The position numbers were made by a program, and so were the translations under genes. The notes below the pieces were generated by a model. It worked only from the letters and a program-made list of their open reading frames with translations, searched no databases and was not told where the DNA came from. 36,767 nt of DNA from JBOGEB01 sp050743125 (GTDB lineage Bacteria > Actinomycetota > Nitriliruptoria > Euzebyales > Egibacteraceae). Location: positions 1 through 36,767 of the forward strand of contig JBOGEB010000015.1 in assembly GCA_050743125.1 (NCBI GenBank), given 5' to 3'. Below, one piece after another: positions 31,213 to 36,767 of the stretch; the stretch's first letter is position 1, and every line of letters starts with the position of its first letter.

Positions 31213-31271
31213 TCACCGGAGGTTGCCCACCCCCGGGCCCTGGCTCACCGGAGGTTCCCCGCCCCCGGCTC
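31213..31271 (-). repeat. 32-bp-period direct repeat across the HIT gene stop codon
   Basis: TCACCGGAGGTT then C/G-rich sequence occurs at 31213 and again at 31245. The period is not a multiple of three, so the two units are read in different frames: the upstream one encodes EPPVS and the other NLR followed by the TGA stop. Confidence 0.7.
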
Positions 31272-31824
31272 CCTCGGCTCGGGCGAACGCCGGCGCGAGC
31301 CAGGCGTAGGTCTCCGCGAGCAGCTCTGGAAGGACACGGGTCTGGCCGATGACCGGCATGAAGTTCGTGTCTCCGCCCCAGCGTGGCACGACGTGCTGGT
31401 GGATGTGGTCGCCGATGCCGGCGCCAGCCAGCGTGCCGGCGTTCACGCCGATATTGAACCCGTGCGGGCCGCTCCCGAGCGTGCCGCTCCCGAGAGTGCC
31501 GCTCGCCGCCTTGAGCGCGCGGACGGCCCGCTGGCAGAGGTCGGCCAGCTCGTGGAGCTCGGCTGGGGTGAGCTCGTCGAAACCGGCGACGTGCCGGTAG
31601 GGCACGGCCATGAGGTGCCCGGGGTTGTAGGGGAACGCGTTGAGGAGCGCGTACGTGCGCTCGCCCCGATGGAGGATGTACGACTCGGCGTCGCGCTCCG
31701 AGCCTCGCGCCGGCAGGTCACAGAACAGGCAGCCACCGCCGGAGTGGCGGTCGGGGCTCCGCACGTACGCGCTCCGCCAGGGCGACCACAACCGCTGCAA
31801 GCCGTTGACGATCTCCTCGGTCAT
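31213..31824 (-). CDS. HIT family protein (AP4A phosphorylase/hydrolase-like)
   Basis: A 203-residue histidine-triad nucleotide-binding protein. It contains LWSPWRSAYV, a CLFCDLP zinc-knuckle-like start, NAFPYNPGHLMAVPYRHV, and the catalytic triad HIHQHVVPRWGGDTNFMPVI. Homologues at this locus (Rv2613c) act as AP4A phosphorylases, so a dinucleoside-polyphosphate substrate is likely. Two local repeats are visible: a 15-bp duplication at 31471-31500 giving TLGSGTLGSG, and a 32-bp-period repeat over the stop codon that creates the C-terminal tail. The ATG overlaps the thrS stop (ATGA). Confidence 0.92.
   Translation of the reverse strand: MTEEIVNGLQRLWSPWRSAYVRSPDRHSGGGCLFCDLPARGSERDAESYILHRGERTYALLNAFPYNPGHLMAVPYRHVAGFDELTPAELHELADLCQRAVRALKAASGTLGSGTLGSGPHGFNIGVNAGTLAGAGIGDHIHQHVVPRWGGDTNFMPVIGQTRVLPELLAETYAWLAPAFARAEGAGGGEPPVSQGPGVGNLR
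31471..31500 (-). repeat. 15-bp tandem duplication inside the HIT gene
   Basis: Units GCTCCCGAGCGTGCC and GCTCCCGAGAGTGCC (14 of 15 identical) encode the repeated GTLGS before the catalytic region. The frame is preserved. Confidence 0.8.
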
Positions 31825-33782
31825 GCGCGGGCCACGACCTCTGCGGCGAGCTCGTCGACGAAAGCATCCACCGCGACGCCCTTGCGCTGGTCCCCCACAC
31901 GGGGCCGGACCGCGACGGTGCGCGAGGTGGCCTCGGCGTCGCCGACGACGAGCTGGTACGGGACCTTTTGGAGCTGATGCTTCCGGATCTTTGCGCCCAT
32001 CGTGTCGTCGCCGATGTCGAGCTCGGCGCGCAGGCCGCGCGCGGCCAGCGCGGCAACGACCTCGCGCCCGTAGCCGTGGTGGCGGTCGGCGATCGGGACG
32101 ACGACCGCCTGGACCGGCGCCAGCCAGGTCGGGAAGGCGCCCGCGTAGTGCTCGACGAGGATCCCAAAGAACCGGTCGAGCGACCCGAACAGCGCCCGGT
32201 GGATCATGATGGGCCGGTGCTCGGCGCCATCGGGGCCGGTGTAGACCAGGCCGAAGCGCTCCGGCAGGGTGAAGTCGACTTGGATCGTGGTGAGCTGCCA
32301 GGGTCGGCCGATCGCGTCGGTGATCTGAAAGTCGATCTTCGGCCCGTAAAACGCGCCCTCGCCCTCGTCGACGACCCAGTCGAGCCCGGACGCGTCGAGG
32401 ACCTTCCGGAGCGCGTCCTCCGCGTGTGCCCAGCCCTCGTCGGTGCCGACGGTCTTGGCCTTCTCGGGCCGGGTCGACAGCGCGACCCGCGACGGGCCGT
32501 CGGTGAACCCGAAGTCGCGATAGAGATCGAGGGTGAACGCGATGATCCCGGCGATCTCCGACTGCACCTGGTCAGGAGTGCAGAACAGATGGCTGTCGTC
32601 TTGGGTGAGCCCGCGGGCCCGAAGGATGCCGTGCACCACACCCGAGCGCTCATACCGGTACACGGTCCCGAGCTCGTAAAGCCGCAGCGGCAGCTCACGG
32701 TAGCTGCGGGTCCGTGAGCGGTAGATCAGGATGTGGAACGGGCAGTTCATGGGCTTCGCGTAGTAGGTGTCGCCTTCCTCGAAGTCCATCGGCGGGAAGA
32801 AGTTCTCCCCGTAGTAGCCGAGATGCCCGGAGGTTTCCCACAGCACCGAGCGGCCGATGTGCGGAGTAAAGACCGGCTGGTAGCCGCGGGCGAGGTGCGC
32901 CGCCCGCGAGTAGTCCTCCATCTCCTTCCGGACGATCGCGCCGCGCGGGTGCCAGAGCGCGATCCCTGGCCCCAGCTCATCGGGCCAGCTCAGAAGGTCG
33001 AGCTCCCGGCCGAGCTTGCGGTGGTCCCGCTTGCGCGCCTCCTCCAAGCGCTCGAGGTGCGCGGCGAGCGCCTTGCGGGACTCCCACGCGGTGCCGTAGA
33101 TCCGCTGGAGCATCGGGTTGCGCTCGTCGCCCCGCCAGTACGCGCCGGCGACCCGCTGGAGGCTGAACGCGGGCACCCAGCGGGTGGTCGGGATGTGCGG
33201 GCCACGGCAGAGGTCCGGCCAGACCGACCCGTCGGGGCGGACGTTGTCGTAGACGCTGACGGTCTGCGCGCCCGCGCCCTCCCCTTCGTCCACGCCGGCG
33301 ATGATCTCGCGCTTGTACGGCTGGTCGGCGAACAGGTCGAGCGCCTCGTCCTTCGACAGCTCGCGACGGCGGAACGTCTGGTCCTCGCGGATGATCTCGT
33401 GCATCCGCGCCTCGATCGCCTGGAGGTCCTCAGGCGTGAACGGCCGCTCGACCTCGAAGTCGTAGTAGAAACCGTCGGCGATCGGCGGGCCGATCGCGAA
33501 CTTCGCGCGCGGGAACAGATCGGTGACCGCCTGCGCCATGATGTGCGCGACCGAGTGGCGCAGGACGCGCCGGCCGTCGTCGGTGTCTGCGGGCACCGGC
33601 TCGACGGCCGCGCCGTCACTCACCTCGAAGGACAGGTCGTGGATCTCGCCGTCCACGCGAGCAGCGAGCACCTGTCCGTGCACGGCTCCCAACGCCCGCA
33701 GCGCGTCGTGCGTCGTGGCCCCGGCCGGCAGGCTGGCGCTTGCCCCGTTGGGGCCTTTCACGACGATCTGCGGCTGGGACAC
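31821..33782 (-). CDS. thrS: Threonyl-tRNA synthetase
   Basis: Charges tRNA-Thr. The 653-residue enzyme begins with a TGS domain (VVKGPNGASASLPAGATTHDALRAL), then the editing domain with HSVAHIMAQAVTDLFP and YYDF, the class II catalytic core with MNCPFHILIYRSRTRSYRELP (zinc Cys), ARGLTQDDSHLF and MIHRALFGSLDRFFGILVEHY, and the anticodon-binding domain. GTG 33782 is chosen because AGGAG precedes it at good distance and it matches the usual start; an upstream extension would run into the repeat-containing gap. Four of its bases overlap the HIT gene. Confidence 0.97.
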   Translation of the reverse strand: MSQPQIVVKGPNGASASLPAGATTHDALRALGAVHGQVLAARVDGEIHDLSFEVSDGAAVEPVPADTDDGRRVLRHSVAHIMAQAVTDLFPRAKFAIGPPIADGFYYDFEVERPFTPEDLQAIEARMHEIIREDQTFRRRELSKDEALDLFADQPYKREIIAGVDEGEGAGAQTVSVYDNVRPDGSVWPDLCRGPHIPTTRWVPAFSLQRVAGAYWRGDERNPMLQRIYGTAWESRKALAAHLERLEEARKRDHRKLGRELDLLSWPDELGPGIALWHPRGAIVRKEMEDYSRAAHLARGYQPVFTPHIGRSVLWETSGHLGYYGENFFPPMDFEEGDTYYAKPMNCPFHILIYRSRTRSYRELPLRLYELGTVYRYERSGVVHGILRARGLTQDDSHLFCTPDQVQSEIAGIIAFTLDLYRDFGFTDGPSRVALSTRPEKAKTVGTDEGWAHAEDALRKVLDASGLDWVVDEGEGAFYGPKIDFQITDAIGRPWQLTTIQVDFTLPERFGLVYTGPDGAEHRPIMIHRALFGSLDRFFGILVEHYAGAFPTWLAPVQAVVVPIADRHHGYGREVVAALAARGLRAELDIGDDTMGAKIRKHQLQKVPYQLVVGDAEATSRTVAVRPRVGDQRKGVAVDAFVDELAAEVVARA

Positions 33783-33884
33783 GGCTGCTGTGCTCCTAAG
33801 GTGGAGGTGGTGCGGCGAGGATAGCCGAGGCCCGCGGCACCGACCGCTGGCCAGTAGTGGCCTTGTGCCCTGTAGCCGTACGTA

Positions 33885-33965
33885 CGACCCGCATCGAGAA
33901 CGTCCCTGCGCCCGGCTCGCTTGCACGCGACGAGCGCGCATACTCGATGCAACGCTCAAGCGTTC
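33885..33965. repeat. Palindromic repeat, partial copy R5
   Basis: In the divergent 195-nt gap between thrS and the thiolase. GCATCGAG, CGTCCCTGCGCCC and GAGCGCGCATACTCG match 23512-23571 in order, and GCAACGCTCAAGCG near the end matches the internal part of other copies. The terminal inverted repeat is degraded. It overlaps the probable upstream region of the thiolase gene. Confidence 0.6.
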
Positions 33966-33977
33966 GAGAGGAAGCCC

Positions 33978-35192
33978 ATGGCATCCCCGGTCATCGTCGC
34001 CACCGCGCGCTCAGCCGTAGGCCGCGCGTTCAAGGGCTGCCTGGTCGACGTGCGGCCCGACGACCTCGCCGCGCAGATCGTCAAGGCCGCCCTCGCGAAG
34101 GTCCCCCAGCTCGACCCCGGCAAGATCGACGACCTCATGCTCGGCTGCGGCCTGCCAGGCGGCGAGCAGGGCTTCAACATGGGCCGGGTCGTCAGCGTCC
34201 TCGCCGGTCTGCCCGACGTGCCCGGCCTCACCCTGAACCGCTACTGCTCGTCGAGCCTCCAGACGATCCGGATGGCCGCCCACGCGATCAAGGCCGGCGA
34301 GGGTGACGCGTTCATCGCGGCCGGGGTCGAGATGGTGAGCCGGTTCACCAAGGGCAACAGCGACAGCCTGCCGGACACGATGAACCCGCGCTTCGCCGAG
34401 GCTCGCGAGCGCACCGCCCGCCGCGCAGAGGGCGACGCCGAGCCGTGGCAGCCGCCGCCCGGGGGTCTGCCCGACATCTACATCGCGATGGGCCAGACCG
34501 CCGAGAACGTCGCGCAGATCGAGGACGTGTCCCGCGAGGAGATGGACCGGTTCGCGCTGCGGTCGCAGCAGCGCGCGGTGGAGTCGCAGCGCAACGGGTT
34601 CTTCGAGCGGGAGATCACGCCGGTCTCGTTGCCGGACGGCACCGTCGTGACCGCCGACGACGGCCCGCGACCGGACACGAGCATGGAGCGGCTCGCCGCG
34701 CTGAAGCCGGTCTTCCGCCCCGACGGGCGGGTCACCGCGGGGAACGCCTGCCCGCTCAACGACGGCGCTGCCGCGGTGGTCGTCATGAGCGACACGAGAG
34801 CCCGCGAGCTGGGGATCACCCCGCTCGCGCGCATCGTTGCGAGCGGGGTGTCCGCGTTGAACCCCGAGATCATGGGCCTCGGCCCGATCGAGGCCACCCG
34901 CCAGGCGCTGAAGCGCGCAGGGATGACGATCGACGACGTCGACCTCGTCGAGATCAACGAGGCGTTCGCCGCCCAGGTCATCCCCTCCGCCCGCCACCTC
35001 GGCGTCACCTGGGACAAGCTCAACGTCCACGGCGGCTCAATCGCCGTCGGCCACCCCTTCGGCATGACGGGCGCGCGCATCATGACGACCCTGCTCAACG
35101 GCCTGGCGAGCACTGATACGACCGTCGGGCTCGAGACGATGTGCGTCGGCGGCGGGCAGGGCATGGCGATGATCGTGGAGCGCCTGTCCTAG
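33978..35192 (+). CDS. Acetyl-CoA C-acyltransferase (thiolase)
   Basis: A 404-residue thiolase catalysing reversible thiolytic cleavage or condensation of acyl-CoAs, probably in fatty-acid beta-oxidation. The nucleophilic Cys is at 90 (LNRYCSSSLQTI), the His of GHPFGMTGAR at about 359 and the second Cys of CVGGGQG at 389; INEAFAAQV supplies the Asn-Glu-Ala motif. GAGAGGA precedes the ATG. It is the only gene of its pathway in the window and lies on the opposite strand to thrS. A biosynthetic (acetoacetyl-CoA) role cannot be ruled out, but FadA-like sequence (MGQTAENVA) favours beta-oxidation. Confidence 0.92.
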   Translation: MASPVIVATARSAVGRAFKGCLVDVRPDDLAAQIVKAALAKVPQLDPGKIDDLMLGCGLPGGEQGFNMGRVVSVLAGLPDVPGLTLNRYCSSSLQTIRMAAHAIKAGEGDAFIAAGVEMVSRFTKGNSDSLPDTMNPRFAEARERTARRAEGDAEPWQPPPGGLPDIYIAMGQTAENVAQIEDVSREEMDRFALRSQQRAVESQRNGFFEREITPVSLPDGTVVTADDGPRPDTSMERLAALKPVFRPDGRVTAGNACPLNDGAAAVVVMSDTRARELGITPLARIVASGVSALNPEIMGLGPIEATRQALKRAGMTIDDVDLVEINEAFAAQVIPSARHLGVTWDKLNVHGGSIAVGHPFGMTGARIMTTLLNGLASTDTTVGLETMCVGGGQGMAMIVERLS

Positions 35193-35205
35193 CTGGTGGT
35201 CCAAG

Positions 35206-35375
35206 CGGAAAGTTCCGTTGACTGTGAGGGGGTCCGGGGAGACGCCCCCGATCACTGCGAGGGCCCGGGCGGAGTGCTCCCCGCCTCGCAAGGCGAAGCG
35301 CTCCGCGCGGGTCGCGCCGTGTACTGGTTGTCCTCAAGCGATCCGCAACGCCGCGAGGCGCGGATGCCCGGGCGA
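35206..35375. repeat. MITE-like palindromic repeat, copy R6
   Basis: Follows the thiolase stop by 13 nt in the convergent gap before the HNH gene. It begins CGGAAAGTTCCGTTGACTG and continues TGAGGGGGTCC, GACGCCCCCGAT, CGAGGGC, the order seen on the reverse strand of 29372-29540. Further on, CTCAAGCGATCCGCAACG and GAGGCGCGGATGC match the inverse of blocks at 5470-5520. The right end is not sharply defined. Confidence 0.65.
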
Positions 35376-35435
35376 GTACGGGTCACGGGTTTTTCTGGCT
35401 CTTGGCATGTGTGCGTGGGTGGTGTCGGGCGCGGG

Positions 35436-36722
35436 TCAGCCGGCTCGTCGCCGGTGCGGCCGGGCGAGCGGGTCGGGCGGGTGCATCGTGAACCGTCCGG
35501 TGCCCGGGTCGCGGGCGACGAGCCAGCCGTCCTCGTGAATCCTGTGATGACAGCACCAACACGTTAAGCAGAGATTCTCCTCGTCCGTCGGCCCCAAGTC
35601 CCGTGTTCCTTCAGGGTGGGCGGGTGGGGGAGGTTGGCGTGGTCGATGCACCTGGCAGCGGGACGCCGGCGCGCCGCACCCCACGCACACCTGGTCTCTG
35701 GCGATGACCGCGACCCGCTGCTGCCTCGTCGGCTGGCGTTGCGTGCGGCCCGCGTCCAAGACCTCCCCGTTGCGGGTTCCGTTAAGGGCGGGTGGGCGGG
35801 GGAGGTTGGCGCGGTCCACCTCAGCGTCGCAGCAGACCATCCGCGCCGTGGCGGCGCTGACCGGGCCCACGCCGTCCAACCTGGCCGCCGGCGCGCCAGG
35901 CTTGCCGTCCAACGCCTCCGCGGTCGCGATCAGGATCACGTGCGGGCGCTGGACGGCGACTTGGGGCAGGTCGCCGGCGTCCAGCGACCGTCGGGCCAGC
36001 TCGACGAGCGCGTCGGCCATCCGCTGCGGGTACGTCCGCTCGTCGGCGTGGCCGGTCCTGCGGGCCAGCGGGTCCAACGCGGCGGTCAGCGTGGCGGTGC
36101 CGACCGGGTCCAGCCGGGCCTCCACACGCCCGGACCCGTCCGCGCCGTCCGAGGTGACCGACGCCCGCCGGTTCGCCCACGCCCGCTTCTCCCGCCCGGC
36201 CAGCGCCTCAGGGTCCACCGTGTGCGTCCACTCGTCCACCCGGTCCCGCAACTGTCGGCGGTCCATCCCCCCGCCGTCGCCGGCCACCAGCCGGTCCAAC
36301 TCTTCCCGCACGTCCGGGCGCAGCTCCTTCGCCGTCTGGACCGCGACCTGGGCCTGCCCCACACCGATCGTCCCCGCGCGGACCGCCGCGGCGGTCTCCA
36401 ACCCGACCGCCGTCTCCGCCTGCGCGCGCGCCTCCCCCCGCGTCAGCCGCAGCCGCCGCGCCAGCAGGTCCGCCGTCGACCGCGCGCCTTCGGCCCGCCA
36501 CGCCCCGCGCGCGTCGACCTGCGCGACACGCCGGAGCTTCTCTCCCGCCACGACCGTCTCCAACCGGTGCAGCCGCTCCACCGACTCGGCCAGCTCAGCG
36601 TCGTCGACCTGTCCGTCCAACGGCCGCGCGCCCAACGCGGCGAGCACACGCTCGGCCAGGTCGAGCAGCGCGTGGTCGTCGAGGCTCTCGACCGCCGCTG
36701 CCTCTGCCTGGTTCGTACGCAT
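35436..36722 (-). CDS. DUF222 / HNH endonuclease-like protein (13E12 repeat family)
   Basis: A 428-residue protein of the actinobacterial 13E12 type. The helical DUF222 domain covers about residues 1-290 (LRRVAQVDARGAWRAEGARSTADLLARRLRLTRGEARA, GTATLTAALDPLARR), followed by MVCCDAEV and a C-terminal HNH region: VCVGCGAPASRCQVH, GPTDEENL and CCHHRIHEDGW. The active-site His-His usual after C-x2 is His-Arg here, and 17 residues, not about 7, separate it from GPT; this is where a G-quadruplex repeat lies. A second repeat inserts ANLPRPPALN earlier. Nuclease activity is therefore doubtful. The transcript appears leaderless. Confidence 0.85.
   Translation of the reverse strand: MRTNQAEAAAVESLDDHALLDLAERVLAALGARPLDGQVDDAELAESVERLHRLETVVAGEKLRRVAQVDARGAWRAEGARSTADLLARRLRLTRGEARAQAETAVGLETAAAVRAGTIGVGQAQVAVQTAKELRPDVREELDRLVAGDGGGMDRRQLRDRVDEWTHTVDPEALAGREKRAWANRRASVTSDGADGSGRVEARLDPVGTATLTAALDPLARRTGHADERTYPQRMADALVELARRSLDAGDLPQVAVQRPHVILIATAEALDGKPGAPAARLDGVGPVSAATARMVCCDAEVDRANLPRPPALNGTRNGEVLDAGRTQRQPTRQQRVAVIARDQVCVGCGAPASRCQVHRPRQPPPPAHPEGTRDLGPTDEENLCLTCWCCHHRIHEDGWLVARDPGTGRFTMHPPDPLARPHRRRAG
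35606..35644 (+). repeat. G-quadruplex repeat, copy A (inside HNH active-site region)
   Basis: GGGTGGGCGGGTGGGGG followed by AGGTTGGCGTGGTC, preceded by CCTTCA. It is nearly identical to the intergenic copy at 8772-8810. Read on the minus strand in the gene's frame it encodes RPRQPPPPAHPEG; one frame over it reads CIDHANLPHPP, which has the Asp-His pair typical of HNH sites. Confidence 0.8.
35776..35815 (+). repeat. G-quadruplex repeat, copy B (inside HNH gene)
   Basis: GGGCGGGTGGGCGGGGG followed by AGGTTGGCGCGGTC. In the gene's frame the minus strand reads DRANLPRPPALN between CDAEV and GEVLD, where homologues have only about eight residues. The loop bases differ from copies A and C but all G-runs are kept. 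Confidence 0.75.
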
Positions 36723-36728
36723 GTTTGT

Positions 36729-36757
36729 ATTGTGTCATATAGCGGTGCGGTTGGCAA
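36729..36757 (-). promoter_or_regulatory. Probable leaderless promoter of the HNH gene
   Basis: On the minus strand, TTGCCA (36752-36757), a 17-nt spacer and CACAAT (36729-36734) precede the ATG at 36722 by only 6 nt. Transcription would start at or next to the A of the start codon, giving a leaderless mRNA, which is common in actinobacteria. No ribosome binding site is present. The stretch is visibly more AT-rich than its surroundings. Confidence 0.55.
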
Positions 36758-36767
36758 GGGTTTGCGG

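Noticed and set aside
35186..35205. Possible third copy of the cassette palindrome after the thiolase
   Set aside because: CTGGTGG and TCCAA are shared but the arms do not pair; too short and diverged to claim.
1..36767. tRNA, rRNA, tmRNA or CRISPR array
   Set aside because: I scanned the intergenic gaps and saw no tRNA T-loop with matching cloverleaf arms and no regularly spaced direct repeats with unique spacers.

Overview
The window is high-GC (roughly 70% by eye) chromosomal DNA from an actinobacterium. The gene order follows the Mycobacterium tuberculosis Rv2614c-Rv2534c region: thrS, HIT, pgsA, PIM acyltransferase, pimA, pdxS, pdxT, yebC, ruvCAB, yajC, secDF, apt, rel, alaS, ruvX, mltG, aroE, aroC-K-B-Q, pepP, efp. 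Phosphatidylinositol-mannoside genes, a BldC-like regulator and a DUF222/HNH gene also point to Actinomycetota. I cannot name the genus; a deep-branching lineage is possible but not shown.

Layout, left to right (most genes are on the minus strand, so they are transcribed right to left). 1-5053: efp, pepP and the shikimate genes aroQ, aroB, aroK and aroC, packed with 1-4 bp overlaps. 5132-6589: a BldC-like regulator, a repeat-bearing gap and aroE. 6915-7247: a lone plus-strand secreted RTX-repeat protein. 7280-12323: mltG, ruvX, alaS and two small membrane proteins. 12451-13188: a plus-strand SIMPL lipoprotein. 13282-21002: a metallo-beta-lactamase-fold hydrolase, bifunctional rel, apt, secF, secD, an HD-domain protein and yajC. 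21193-24447: ruvB, ruvA, ruvC and yebC. 24451-27130: pdxT and pdxS, separated by a plus-strand AbiEi/DUF559-like gene flanked by 35-bp palindromes. 27136-33782: a DUF3048 protein, pimA, a PatA-like acyltransferase, pgsA, a HIT protein and thrS. 33978-35192: a plus-strand thiolase. 35436-36722: a DUF222/HNH protein.

Functionally this is a housekeeping backbone: aromatic amino-acid precursors, alarmone and purine salvage, Sec export, Holliday-junction processing, vitamin B6 synthesis, phosphatidylinositol-mannoside envelope lipids and tRNA charging. The unusual material lies in and between these genes. It comprises (a) a family of about 140-170 bp imperfect palindromes with terminal inverted repeats in several intergenic gaps; (b) a 39-bp repeat containing a perfect single-nucleotide-loop G-quadruplex motif, present once near ruvX and twice inside the HNH gene; (c) a duplicated 70-bp element after efp and upstream of yajC, where it begins a 47-codon ORF ending 3 nt before yajC; (d) a 26-bp tandem repeat between pgsA and the acyltransferase gene that forms a relay of overlapping 9-codon mini-ORFs; (e) the palindrome-flanked cassette between pdxS and pdxT; and (f) short tandem duplications in several housekeeping genes. 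I see no tRNA, rRNA, CRISPR array or intact transposase.
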